This document shows, in pieces, positions 1 to 10,997 of a stretch of 64,000 nucleotides of DNA (positions are counted from its first letter, which is position 1; each line of letters opens with the position of its first letter). The notes under the pieces are model-generated. The model worked only from the letters and a program-made list of their open reading frames with translations, did no database searches and was not told the DNA's origin. The stretch is from assembly GCA_947579605.1 (NCBI GenBank), contig OX388309.1, positions 14,330,713 through 14,394,712 of the forward strand. The letters are read 5' to 3'. The DNA is from Athripsodes cinereus. Its lineage: Eukaryota; Arthropoda; Insecta; Trichoptera; Leptoceridae. Both the position numbers and the translations under genes were made by a program.

Positions 1-2061
1 ATAATATCGGTCCCAGCACCGTTCCCTGTGGAATTCCAAATTCAGATGTTAAAGGGTCACTTATGACAGTTTTCAGTTTGACACTTTGTTTCCTTTGAAA
101 CAAATAGCTCTTTAACCACTGTCCCACCTTACCACAAAATCCCATATGGTGTAATCTATTAAGTAATTTTCTGTGGCTCACGCTGTCAAAAGCCTTCCTC
201 AAATCAATAAACACACCCGAGCATTTTTCACCCCTATCCAGCGACTGCGAAACCACTGTAGTGAGCTTCGCCAGTGCATCATCAGTACCCAGTCCCTGAC
301 GAAACCCAAACTGATTTGAATGAAGAATTTTTTTTTCATCAATATAATTCAAGATTTGCTGCTTTACAGTCTTTTCAAATATTTTAGCGATGTTTGATAT
401 GACAGAGATAGGGCGATAATTATTAATATCTCGTCGTTCACCTGATTTATATACAGGTGTTACATATGCCGTTTTATATATATCTGGAAAAATTCCGTTC
501 AACAAGCTAACGTTTATGATATGAGCAATTGGGTGGATCAAATATTGTGAGTTTCCCTTCAATAAGTCTATACTGACATTATCGAATCCTGGAGTAGAGT
601 CACCCTTGAGATTTTTTATTTCCTTCAATATAATGTCGGAATTAATCTGTTTAAACTTACTAAGAGGATTATTGAAATTTATATTATCATTATCGTGTTG
701 CAATTCAAAGTTAGGATTAATTTGTAAAGCAAGATTTTTTTCCAATTTGAGTGAAAAAGGAATTAAATGCATTTGCAACCCTGACTGGTTGATCATGCAC
801 ACCACATACTTCACCATCTAGCTGAATTTCCTTAATATCTGTATTCCTAACTTTTTTTACCAACAACCTCATTTATTACACCCCACACCTTACGATTACT
901 CGACCCTGCTTTTTTCAGTCTATCAGAATAATAATTATTTTTACAATTTCTCACTAAAGAATCAGCATATTTCTATATTTTTTTGTAATTATACTTTAAG
1001 CGTAAATCGCGTGGAAATCTTTTAGTCAATCTATATAGTTTTTCTTTGTGTCTAATTGATTTAACAATGCCAATCGTTATCCATGGGGTAATTCCTTTAA
1101 ATTTGGAATTGATACTCTGTTTAATGTTTATATCAACAGAGGCGCTAGCGATGTGTGACTCCAGAGTTTTGTTAAACTCCGTGGCACAAACATTTGCGTC
1201 TAGTGAGCTAAGTGTGGACTCCCAATGTTCAGTCTCAAGCATACTCTTAAGTTTTTCCATATTAATTTTTCTTATACTGTTCCTCTCAGGAACTGTTTAC
1301 CTGTACCTATGACGCTTGATCTTTTTCAATAATATGCAAGAATGATGATCAGTCACATCGTTCGCCCAGGTCACCGATATCAAATCTTCTAATTTATTCA
1401 AGGGAGTATTTGTCCAGAAATGATCCAGACACGATGGTTTTTGTCCATCTACCTCTCTTGTATATAACTTAGAGCATAGTTTGTAGTTGAGTCCAGTCAT
1501 AACATCAATATAATCTGATTTTTCCACACTACTACAATCATCTGCCACATTTATATTTATATCTCCCGTTACTATTACATTTTTACCTCTAAACTGCAAT
1601 AATATGTTTTTAATTTCATCTATAAACTCAGTTACCACTGAACCATGGGTCCTATATAGTGCAAAAACATGACTTTCAACACCAAGCACATTCATCTCAA
1701 CATGTAAAAACTCTATTAACTCTATTCATTCGTATCTCTTCACACTTGGCATTAGTATTATTTTTTGTGAATATAGCTATACCACTGTTTCTGTTAATGT
1801 TATAAGATGTGGCATGATAAGTGTACCCAATCAACTGATATACTGGGCTAGCTCACTCAAATGGGCCTCTGTGAGGACGATACAGTCAGGTTTTTTACTT
1901 ATGTTATTAAGATGAGCCAAATATTGATCAAAGTTTCTATGAATACTCCTTATATTGGACTGCATCACCATCAAAGAGTCCCCTAAGAAATCCAACACAC
2001 TATTACATTGTTCCGTCGTGCGACACATATACTCGCTTATATTATAATTCTCATCAATATC
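1..2061 (-). pseudogene. Non-LTR retrotransposon ORF2 (AP endonuclease + reverse transcriptase), cut by window edge
   Basis: Minus-strand reading gives an apurinic-type endonuclease followed by a reverse transcriptase. The endonuclease starts near 2000 (MQSNIRSIHRNFDQYL, then LTEAHLS). It continues through VIVTGDININ near 1550, SCLDHFW near 1430 and TDHHS near 1345, matching the GDxN, S-LDHxW and SDH signatures of LINE endonucleases. A linker ORF lies at 973-1260. The RT follows with YRPISVISNIAKIFEK, motif A as GVFIDLRKAFDS at about 181-240, and GIPQGTVLGPIL at 1-45. The YxDD motif and 3' tail must lie left of the window. Stops between 1695 and 1831 and frame changes make it defective. In this frame the open reading extends upstream of the first Met through LLDDIDENYNISEY to about 2055, so that is a plausible ORF2 start. 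Clade (jockey/CR1-like) is inferred from the domain order only. Confidence 0.9.
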
Positions 2062-2693
2062 ATCTAATAAGTCGCCTTGTATGTTTGATAAAAATATACA
2101 GACGATGAAACGGTATTACCAAACGTAATACAATATTTAGAACTATTCATTATACAACATATACACAAGCAGTAATTGACAGGTATCGCACAACGAACAA
2201 ATAAGCTATCTGACACATTTTGGCGGTACGAACGTAGTATCAATCTGCAAATTTCACTACACAATTTAGCGTCACAACTACATGAACACATTCTTATTTT
2301 AATTTTAAAAAACACAAATTTTAGTTCAATAATAACTTTCCATCTGAAATCATAAAATACAATCTTAATTATAATCTGTGCATGTCCACATTTAGTAGAA
2401 TAACTATTATAGCAAAAAAATATTAGTACAAAAGTCTTACACATTCTATACATATTGGTTATAGTAATTTGATCACCAATATAACAACACATAAGGATTA
2501 TTTTAGCACAATGCGACAGGCGAATCCGAGGCGCTAATAGCGGTACTATTGGTAATACAGGATTATAAATCTTATTGATCATTTTCATTAATTGTATCGG
2601 CATTTACTTTGTAACACTTCATTTTAAATTATCAAATAAAATAAAATAAATATTTATTATTTTTGTTTCGTGTTACTGTTGAGTAAGACTAAC

Positions 2694-2736
2694 GCACGAC
2701 CGGTTTCGCGGACTCCGAGTTCGCATCATCAGGTGC
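2694..2736 (-). ncRNA. Hammerhead-ribozyme-like motif (minus-strand copy)
   Basis: This is the exact mirror of the plus-strand motif at 2758-2800, in the other arm of the palindrome. It has the same short stem I (GCAC/GUGC), CUGAUGA box, stem II hairpin, GAAA box and a GUC candidate cleavage site. The same caveat applies: one unpaired U before stem II. Confidence 0.5.
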
Positions 2737-2757
2737 TGATCTATACAGTATAGATCA

Positions 2758-2800
2758 GCACCTGATGATGCGAACTCGGAGTCCGCGAAACCGGTCGTGC
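2758..2800 (+). ncRNA. Hammerhead-ribozyme-like motif (plus-strand copy)
   Basis: The elements come in the type-I hammerhead order. GCAC at 2758-2761 pairs with GTGC at 2797-2800 as stem I. CTGATGA is at 2762-2768. Next comes a hairpin (GCG-A-ACT, loop CGG, AGT-C-CGC) as stem II. GAAA follows at 2787-2790, then CCGG as a minimal stem III ending in GTC at 2794-2796, the expected cleavage triplet. An extra U between CUGAUGA and stem II, and one A-C mismatch, depart from the ideal, so activity is uncertain. Hammerheads with short stem III are known from Penelope-like elements and retrozymes. Confidence 0.5.
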
Positions 2801-3524
2801 GTTAGTCTTACTCAACAGTAACACGAAACAAAAATAATAAATATTTATTTTATTTTATTTGATAACTTATTGATCATGTTTAACATTCGGGTATCTTTAC
2901 ATCGACATAACAGACAGCGGGTGCAATTTGAATGCATCGTGTAGGCGCACTCCGTATTGGGTACTGTACATCCTATGTTAACGCATTTCAAAGCAGTGGA
3001 ACAATGTGAATAATAATACAACACAATTAATACAAACAACCAAAACTCACCAAACGTGCTAAATACATTAGTGACAGACATGCACCATGTTATAATACAC
3101 AATATAGCAAGAGACTCATCAAAACCATATTTTTTTTCATATCTATATTTATAATTCCGCTTTAATAAGCTAATATCCACATCTAAAATATCAATGAAGT
3201 TTAATATATTTTCCGTAATCAAAATATTGAATTTTCCATTCCTGATATAAAGCATATTGATAATCTCAGTCTTCTTAAGGCTAACAAAATAAACCAAAGA
3301 AAATTCAATGTTCAAACAATCCCCAGAATCGCCGCCATAATCGTGGTACAAGTGTATCCACGAAATGCGAGCAATCTGACCAATTGTGGGAGGTTTAATC
3401 TCTCACGCATTCCACCCAATGAGAAACTAAGTTTTTTGTCATCTATTATACAGGGAGTATCACTAGATATCGATAACAATAAAATTTTTGCATTAATATG
3501 CAATGCTGAAAACATAATTAGTAG

Positions 3525-4637
3525 TCAGTATTCTATTCTTTGTAGTGCCCTCGAAAGTGCACTCTGGTAACACTCACACTTTTTATCCATCGCACTATGG
3601 TTAAGATTTCTCACATATTTATGTTTCACGTTTGAACGCTGGCAATTTATACACACAGGTTGTTGTTCTTTTTTCTCACACATGCTATAATGATGACCGC
3701 CTGCGCGATGAGAGCAGACTGGTGGTTTCGTTTTGTTAAGACACGATATAGAAGCATGTCCAAGTCCCAAGCAGTGGTAACATTGAGTCACTGGGTTCGA
3801 ATCCTCCACCCTCAACCTTTGATATCCTATGTATACTTTACCATCCTCTATGAGTAGTCGTCTCAATTCGGGAGTGGTCTCCAGTAACACGTGATTTTGA
3901 TTTTGGTTGTTTTTAATTTTGATTACTTTCTTTACGACGAGGTCACCAGCTTGAACTTTAATATTCCTCAACTCCACATTCTGCTGTATCATGTCGTTGC
4001 ATAGGTTTTCAGTATCATAATCAGCTGTAATATTTTTGACGACTATACATGGTCGTCTCTTTTTCAGCACTGCAGCCTCTAGAACTCCAGCGAATTTTTC
4101 AGTCACTAATTGTGCCATGATTTGAGCATCGCCAGGGGTAGGGCATGAAACAAGTAATCCTCCCTGCTTCAGCCGTCTTGTGTAGATGACTGCTACACCA
4201 ATTGGTGCCAGTTTTAAATTGTGTTTTAGAAATTTGTCTATATCGTCTGGAGTCATATCATTTCCCACAGGCGTTACCACCAAAGAATATGTTTTCCTAC
4301 TTCCCGCTGTACTAAGTTGCGTCTCACTACCTCTGGATGGAGGTTTAATTGTACATAGTGTCCTCTTTATTTCCTTAACCTCTTGGGCCATGGCAGACAA
4401 CAATGGTTCGACGCTTGTTTTCATCTTAAGCTTCTCGTTTTCCATGAATAGAGTTGATACCAGCTCATAAAGTCGGTCAACATCATTAAACACTCTATCT
4501 CGGCTTAGACTTGATATTTTCCCTTTTCCATCTGTTACAATAGCTTTAATATGGTTAGATATGATACAGTTTTTTTTATGATTTGACATGATGATGTTGA
4601 TATGTTGTAATTTTATTATGTGGTTTATGTGACACAA
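3525..4637 (-). CDS. Retrotransposon ORF1 (gag-like, zinc knuckles)
   Basis: An intact 370-codon ORF upstream of the ORF2 region on the same strand. The C-terminal quarter carries retroviral-type zinc knuckles: CYHCLGLGHASISC (about residues 286-299) is a perfect CX2CX4HX4C. It is followed by a degenerate one (CSHRAGGHHYSMC, second Cys replaced by Arg) and a third beginning CINC. The middle has a basic, RRM-like stretch usual for jockey-superfamily ORF1 proteins, which bind element RNA in the ribonucleoprotein. The start may be the inner Met at about residue 17, since the first 16 codons come from AT-rich leader-like sequence. It belongs to the element at 1-4790; its intactness suggests recent insertion relative to the damaged ORF2. 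Confidence 0.85.
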   Translation of the reverse strand: MCHINHIIKLQHINIIMSNHKKNCIISNHIKAIVTDGKGKISSLSRDRVFNDVDRLYELVSTLFMENEKLKMKTSVEPLLSAMAQEVKEIKRTLCTIKPPSRGSETQLSTAGSRKTYSLVVTPVGNDMTPDDIDKFLKHNLKLAPIGVAVIYTRRLKQGGLLVSCPTPGDAQIMAQLVTEKFAGVLEAAVLKKRRPCIVVKNITADYDTENLCNDMIQQNVELRNIKVQAGDLVVKKVIKIKNNQNQNHVLLETTPELRRLLIEDGKVYIGYQRLRVEDSNPVTQCYHCLGLGHASISCLNKTKPPVCSHRAGGHHYSMCEKKEQQPVCINCQRSNVKHKYVRNLNHSAMDKKCECYQSALSRALQRIEY

Positions 4638-4800
4638 TGTGTTTAATTTTTATTTTTATAATTTGAAGTGATGCAGTATATTTTGTTTTTGTTTTGATTT
4701 TAATTTGATACGATGGTGGTGTTGTACAATTGTTGTTTATAACTATGTATTAAAGGCGTAAGCCGTATGTATTATTATAAATAAATAAATAAATAAATAT
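4638..4800 (-). other. Probable 5' leader of the retrotransposon and (TTTA)n junction
   Basis: AT-rich untranslated stretch upstream of ORF1, ending in a run of aaat units at about 4780-4800, where it abuts unrelated sequence. The microsatellite may be target-site junk or the tail of another element reading on the plus strand. Confidence 0.4.
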
Positions 4801-4957
4801 TTTGTAAAATTTCTCGGGTTTCTATCAAGGTATCCTGCCCCTGATTACCTCTTGGAGGCGTTTCAAACTCGAGCAATCCCGTAAGAACATTTGCGTTAGA
4901 CGCTGGCCCATTTGGCGATCTTGGCGTCTTAAGCGATTTTTCGAATGGGCTTGTCAT
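4775..4957 (-). CDS. Possible orphan first coding exon, function unknown
   Basis: A minus-strand ORF begins with a true ATG at 4957 (MTSPFEKSLKTPRSPNGP). It runs about 53 residues of soluble, Ser/Thr-Pro-rich sequence before entering the (TTTA)n junction, where it loses coding character. About 300 bp upstream (4958-5256) looks like a transcribed leader: higher complexity, no repeats recognised. The SPFEKSLKTPRSP region has minimal S/T-P phosphorylation sites. I do not recognise the family. It could be a host gene exon disrupted by the retrotransposon landing beside it, or part of an older element. No clear splice donor was seen before the junction. Confidence 0.3.
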   Translation of the reverse strand: MTSPFEKSLKTPRSPNGPASNANVLTGLLEFETPPRGNQGQDTLIETREILQNIYLFIYL

Positions 4958-5264
4958 TCTCTTGACTCGATATAAATTGTCAGTTTTACGCTGTATAAAT
5001 TCAATTCCTTTCCCAAAAGTTCACTTTATTAAATTAATAGTTTAAAACACACAATGCACAAAACCAATTATACCGGTGAATTCTCCGTACGTTGATTGCT
5101 GAAGTATTGCAATTTCAGTAAGATTCACTCAGAGTAAGCTTATTAATCCGTTACTATTTGGAGAGCACTTTTTCACTTGTATAGTAGTATTGACGTCCGC
5201 GACGAGTGTCCATACACACTAGTTATTACTAACTTTACTAACTTTAAACAGCTCTACTGAGAAT

Positions 5265-6106
5265 TAGTGATGTAACGAATATTCGTATTCGCATTCGCGA
5301 ATATTCGCATATTTCAAAGTAAAAATTTCTTACGTTATAGTATAAATTTTGGAACAAGGTGCAACAAAAGTCATCGCAAAATTTGAAAGCTGGGTTTGAG
5401 AAAACAGGCATTTTTCCCACAGATGAAACCCCAGCACTTCAACGTTTGCCGACTTTTGTTCACCCTGAAGCACCACCATTGGACTTTTTTTTTAAACTTT
5501 TTCTTATTTAATATAAATATTCCAGAGAAATTCATCTATGACTTCATTTTTTTAATTTATTGATAGGAATGATGTAATAAATGCCCACCATTCTTAAAAT
5601 ACATGCGTTCAACTATGTTCCAAAAGCAAGGTATATGAATTTCTTATACCAGATTTACATGGATTATAGTTGCGAATGTATACAACAAAAGTCCAAATTT
5701 TAAATATATGTATATAGGTATATAATTATATTACTTGAAAATTTGAAAAAGGATACTACATTGATTGCTTACACCTTTCTTTATAATTATGCTAAATATT
5801 TATTTCATGGCATGAACAGTTTATGAGAAAAAAATTATTTAAGTAAAAATTACAGATATGTGGACCAAAGTTGCGTGGTTTTACGGTACTGCAAGAAAAT
5901 ATTCTTTAAGAAAACCGAGGAGTTTTGAAATATTTCAAATTCCTATACCATTTTGAAAATTCGGCGACGGGGGGATAGAAATTTTAATGATTGAGCAATA
6001 TTGTCGAAATCTAAGCAAGTCAATATTCGCTATTCGCATTCGCGAATGTCGGCAACAAATATTCGCATTCGCGAATATCCAAAATCACACATTCGTTACA
6101 TCACTA
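5265..6106. mobile_element. hAT-type MITE with ATTCGC/CGAATA hexamer ends, composite
   Basis: Starts TAGTGATGTAACGAAT and ends with its reverse complement. Both ends carry arrays of attcgc/gcgaat. It shares ends and part of the interior (a ggtactgcaagaaaatattc segment) with the clean copy at 17786-18179. The middle (about 5325-5875) is foreign and includes a transposase scrap. No 8-bp target duplication is visible (ctgagaat versus gtatctat), so this copy has been rearranged. Confidence 0.7.
5344..5490 (+). pseudogene. Fragment of a pogo/jerky-like DDE transposase C-terminus
   Basis: Plus-strand reading NLKAGFEKTGIFPTDETP is the conserved tail motif of pogo/Tigger-type transposases (compare NIVSGFKNTGIWPIDRNIF at 18.3 kb). 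Only about 45 codons remain, embedded inside the MITE above. Confidence 0.55.
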
Positions 6107-8200
6107 GTATCTATTCTTTTCGCATTAAACTTCTAACGTGCTTTTAAACTTCAGTACTCATTGAAACGAAATTCGCACGCATAAATATCAAATTCAAATC
6201 ACATGTGAAATATTTGGTGGTAATGTTTTGGTGTAAATTTTTCTTTTTAGATAATCGTTTTATTTTTTTGATGGCCGGTGACTAGGATCAAAAATATTAT
6301 TTGATGATCATTTATATAATACCGTATAACATACCATACCCCGGTGGCGGGACTACTTTTCACATCTGTCATGCTTTGTATCCACTATTTCACTTGCAAA
6401 CGAGTGGGTGTCCTTGACAGTAAAAGATGAATCGGAATTTATAAAAAAATCATTTAAAATATTATTTAACATACAAATAATAGATTGGTATATTAAAAAT
6501 AATAATCTGTAATAATATTGTCCTGGGTCATTTTGTATCAATTCAACACAATTTTAGGAGATTTTCCGACTTGATGTCAAGATTTTCATGATTTTTTTAT
6601 ACAGCAATATATCATACACGTATGGATATGGATAATGGTTAAAAATATTAAAATTAAATTTTAAAAATTATTTTTTAAAAAAGTGGCAATTCTAAAAATT
6701 GACAAAAATTGTTTGTAATGTCTTTATACATATCTACATAAAAAATCGATTATGGAATTTCAATGGGATCAGTAGATTCAGAGCTTCAGAAACGCATGCA
6801 GGGGTATTTCACGTCATTTCACCAAGCCTAGGTAACCCATCACTTCGAATTTTCATGATTTTTTATTTACAAGTTACTATGACCAAGTTATGAAACCATG
6901 CCAATTTTTTTTGGTCTAGGTCAAATAGTTTCCAAGTTATCGGGGTTCAAAGTTTACCGGCGAGGTCCGTTTTTGTCAACATTGACGTTGTGCCGCTCAA
7001 GAGAAAAAAAATCATAGCTCAGTTAATCCTTAATATTTTCTTGTGATATTTTTACCATTTATTCTGTGATATGTACTGATGATATAAAAAAATATTTTGA
7101 TGTGATATGTTGTTTTGAAAAAATTTAAATAAATATTATTCGCAAATTTTGAGGTTAGAAAACATGACTTTTTCAAAGTTAAATATGAAGGAGAGGCAGT
7201 ATGGTTACCAAATTGTTTTTTCTTTATAAGTGTACCTTAAAGATCAATCTAATAAGTTATGAAAGAAAAGTTGTGGTTTTTTGCTTGCCTGAGCCGCAGT
7301 TCGCCTGTTTTACACCCTCACTTTTTAGTACAATATACATCATCGGAGATAGTGTAATTGGACTCGTAAATCTATTTATGTCTATATAAAAAGCTAAACT
7401 TGTTACATTTATTGGATATACACCATAAAATAACTTTGTTATGCCCGGTATAGTAGGTATTGTGCCGAAAAGTTATCATTAAAAATAATTGTTATTTATA
7501 AAGTGGTACTGAAATACCGAAATAAACAATGCAGTTCATTAGAAATATGAAAATCCCGACATTAAAAATATCCCTTGCACTTAAAAGGTACCTGCATTAA
7601 TATTATTATTAGATATTGTTTGATAATCTTCGTGCATTCAAAATAATATTATCATTGTTTATTTAAATTTGTACCTACATAGCAACAGGGGCAATAAAAA
7701 GAATAATGCGACAAAGGATCGAGAGCCGTATCTATTATGTACTTCGCTAATTGTTTTTTAAATTATTTTATGAAGATTCTAGAATGTCTGCGTATTGTTA
7801 TTATTTCATAGTGTCGGCTTGGTTGGATTTTTATACCTACGCTTCGAGATATTGAATGTCGATACCGACGATATGTTTTAATTTATGTAAACGACTCTTT
7901 AGGTATGAATTTTAATTTTATTGTAACATAACGTAGTTTGAATATTTCATTATCTACCTAAAGGGTTGGTTTGTGTTGCTATGTAATAGAATAAGGATTG
8001 TGTTATTTTGTGTTGTGCGAAAAGACGCTTTGATAAAGAACAGTGATAAAGGACACAAGAAATATTGTTTTAAATATAATATCAGTGAAACAGACGCTTT
8101 AATTATACATATGTGAATAATTATAAATCAGCGCATTGGACGCTTAACAATATCAAACTTATTTGTAAATATTTATTTCATCATGTACATAATTCCTGGA
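6107..8200. other. AT-rich noncoding DNA with an inverted relative of the 10-kb repeat
   Basis: No gene seen. The part at about 6560-6800 is a diverged reverse-complement copy of 10117-10556 (shared caatgggatcag, tttcatgatttttta and gcaatatatcata blocks). Confidence 0.5.
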
Positions 8201-8860
8201 ATGCAGACAACGGTGCAGGTGTACTCGCAATACAATGGAACTTGCGGTGAGCGTGTATTGGTATTCAATTAGCCAATCACGGCGCTGCACAGAGATGCAT
8301 CACAGCGTAGGAGGGGTATATGACCAACCCCTCTCTACACCACTCAAGGAACAGTAGAGAGATGTCCTTCAGAGAAGTTAGTCTCCATCAGCCATCAGTG
8401 GTGAACAGTCAAGATCATCAGTGAGTGGTAGTGATCAGTTGTCCTTGGTATAAGGATCGCTCCTGCCAACAGTCATCATCTGACCTTCAGAGAGACAAGT
8501 CGGTCTCTGGTCATTGGACTCAGTCGAGTTGAGATATTCTCCTCCTGAAGCCATGATGTACCAACTCCGCACCTGTGTAGGCTGGTAATTGCCTCCAGGA
8601 GCCTCGGACGTGGGACTTCGCCCTCCCAGCACTGCGCCAAGGGGCGCTTTCTTCAACTTGTGTTGCCTCTAAGCATTTTCATGCTAGAGGCGCTCTCATC
8701 GTGGGATCCATTACAATTATCGCAAAGTGGAATTTAATTATTTTAAAAGTGCTTCGTTTCCATTTTTATTGAAATAATAATCAAGTGTGTTTTTTTTTTA
8801 TATTGGGATAATTACGTGTGCACAGACAATACGGGGTAGTGAGTAAGGCGTAGTATTGTG
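8200..8860 (+). other. GC-richer island, possible promoter/leader or solo LTR
   Basis: Base composition rises against its surroundings. A TATA-like ggggtatatgacc lies at about 8312, followed by a 400-bp higher-complexity stretch without a convincing ORF. It could be a host promoter with noncoding exon or a solo LTR; I found no paired copy, primer site or tract in this window. Confidence 0.3.
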
Positions 8861-9690
8861 TTGCTGGTTAAACTAATGTGTTTGTAATAGTGGTAAGATT
8901 TTTTTTATTATTAATTAAATGTTTTTCTAAAATTTACATTTGTTTTTTACACATTCGCCTATCTGTATACCTATAACTTGTCGTCTCTTATATAGCCTCA
9001 CTATATATTTAATTGAGACCATTTTTTTTTATTGTTTTAACTCCTGGAGTGCTGTAAGTAGCCCAGTAGAGTCTCAGCCGTTGGCATTTTTGGCATAATA
9101 TTTTATTTATTTTATCCTCAACCAAAACCATTCTTTCACCATCTCTCTCTCACCCCCCCATATCAACTTTTTACAAATGATTAAACTTACATATGTCCTC
9201 TCTGCGCCAATTATAGAGATATTTTCAGACATTTCAGATTCCAAACACGAAACTTGATTTACGATCAACAGAAACCCAAATTCTTGTTTTTAAAACACTG
9301 CCTGACACCTATATATTAAATAATTACTTATGTTGTGAAGATAGAGTAGATTGGCAGCCATATTTGAACCATGGACTTTCCACACGAAGACCAAAATCTT
9401 TCCATCAGGGAATCAGAATGTGTTGCCGATTCATTGAAGTGTGATGGATAAATATTACTGCAATTGAGTTTTATAACTATGTGACTTCTACAAAACACTT
9501 AAAAGTATTCAAAAAATATATGTCCTTATGATGTACAGTACGAGTGTATTGTATAATTATGAAATGTCGAAACTGTGTTAGACAATGAATCTTATGCTGT
9601 GCCTGAATCAAATGTATTTGAGACATGATGCATATGGGACTCAATATTTTTTAAGCTTTAAAATATTACCATATTTTTTAGAACATGTAT
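8861..9690. other. Noncoding, nothing recognised
   Basis: AT-rich sequence without an ORF of note, a paired repeat or RNA gene that I can support. Confidence 0.4.
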
Positions 9691-9694
9691 GGAC

Positions 9695-9762
9695 AATTGA
9701 CACGGGTCGAGCTAGTCCCAAATTAAGGTATGAATCTTGTATTGTGGATATCTACTAACTAA
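9695..9762 (-). repeat. SINE 3'-end fragment
   Basis: Shares gtcgagctagtcccaaa and tgaatcttgtatt with the tRNA-headed SINE at 47615-47850. Only the 3' body remains. Confidence 0.5.
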
Positions 9763-9819
9763 AAGGTACTAAGCAATCAAGAAATAAATTTTCTTTAATA
9801 AAAGAAATTGCGTGTATTT

Positions 9820-10415
9820 ACGATGCGTGTATTTCTGAAGCCCTGTATCTCCTGATCCCATTGAGATCCCATGATAAAATTTTATTATATGTATTAAGAC
9901 ATTACAAACTTTTTTTGAGAATTTTTTTAAATTTTAAAATTGCCATTTTTAGAAAAATTTAAATTTAATTTTTTTTTTTATATAATTTAACCCCTATCTT
10001 GTGGCATATCATAGTAAAGCCCTATTCAACCGCTTTAAAATAAGACCACTCCCAGGTTTATATCATCATTGGTTGCCAGTCTATAGGCATCCAAAGGTGT
10101 CAAAACACGCAATATCACGATGCATGCATTTCTGAAGCCCTGTATCTCCTGATCCCATTGAGATCCCATAATAGAATTTTGGCATATGTATCAATACATT
10201 ACAAACTATTTTTGACAATTTTTTGGAATTTTTTAAATTGTCACTTTTTGAAAAATTTAATTTTTAAAATTTATTTTTTTTTCAAACCGTGACCCCTATC
10301 CTGTGGCACATCAGATTAAAGCCCCATTCAACAGCTTTAAAACGAGACCTCTCCCAGGTTTGTATCATCACTGGTTGCCAGTCTATAGGCATCCAAAGGT
10401 GCCAAGACATGAGAT
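9820..10415. repeat. Tandem duplication, ~299-bp unit, two diverged copies
   Basis: Both units start near cgatgcrtgyatttctgaag (9820 and 10119). They share the block tctcctgatcccattgagat and end with a shared catccaaaggtg. No ORF. Related in inverted orientation to 6560-6800, so this is a dispersed old element that later duplicated in tandem. Confidence 0.7.
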
Positions 10416-10997
10416 TTTTTCATAAAAATTGAAAACTTTAAAAATTAATAACTTCAAAAATAATTGTGCTACATAGCTGAAATTTGGTATTTTTTCAAAA
10501 GTCTATGATATATTGCTGCATATAAAAAATCATGAAAATCTGAGGCATCAAGTCTGAATCAGTGTGATGATTTGACACGGAATAACCCATAAGTAAGATA
10601 TTGCTAGATTGTATAAATCAATTCAAACTTGTACAAGTAACCATTTAAACATTGATGTGATAATATTTTAACATAATATTTCACAGAACATGGATGAATA
10701 TTTTTTTTTATGAATGAATAATTTTTATTTTATATGTACCTAAACATTATTTAATAAAAAAAGATGTGTACACATAATTGTAATAAATATTATTAAAGAA
10801 ATAATAACTGAAGATGTTACATTAGTGTAGTTTTGTTTTGTTATACAAATAACAATAAACAGTTGCCACAAAGATGGCTGCGTTTCATTACTCAACAGAA
10901 TTGAGAAGCAAAACCAAGCTAGTCACATACCAAATTAATGGTTCGTAACTCGCTATAATAATAAAATTACAGTACTGCATATTGTGTAATGTATGCA

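Larger units (their letters stand above)
2583..2865 (-). mobile_element. Palindromic retroelement insert (two 118-bp arms plus 46-bp tail), 12-bp target duplication
   Basis: Arms 2629-2746 and 2748-2865 are perfect reverse complements around a single base at 2747. A 46-bp single-copy tail (2583-2628) adjoins the left arm. The 12-bp sequence cttattgatcat flanks the whole at 2571-2582 and 2866-2877. Read on the minus strand, the order is palindrome and then a tail that begins with an ATG. A 12-bp duplication points to target-primed reverse transcription rather than DNA transposition. The ribozyme-like cores in the arms suggest a Penelope-like (pLTR) or related retroelement end. Confidence 0.75.
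2064..3351 (-). pseudogene. Unrecognised ~330-codon ORF between ORF1 and ORF2, split by an insertion
   Basis: Two minus-strand open stretches (2845-3351 and 2064-2603) both read through a 12-bp direct repeat in the same frame, as Met-Ile-Asn-Lys. The repeat is the target duplication of the palindromic insert. The net added length is 295 bp, which is 1 mod 3 and accounts for the frame change. Mentally removing insert plus one repeat leaves about 990 bp without a stop in AT-rich DNA, so this was probably a real coding sequence. The product is rich in Cys, Ile and Tyr, with a hydrophobic stretch near the middle. I do not recognise a domain. It lies in line with ORF1 and ORF2 of the surrounding retrotransposon and could be an extra ORF or an ORF2 extension. 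A short in-frame ORF (3312-3515) also follows the ORF1 stop. Confidence 0.5.

Noticed and set aside
3780..3800. tRNA B-box-like gggttcgaatcc
   Set aside because: Lies in the zinc-knuckle coding region of ORF1; no A box or cloverleaf around it.
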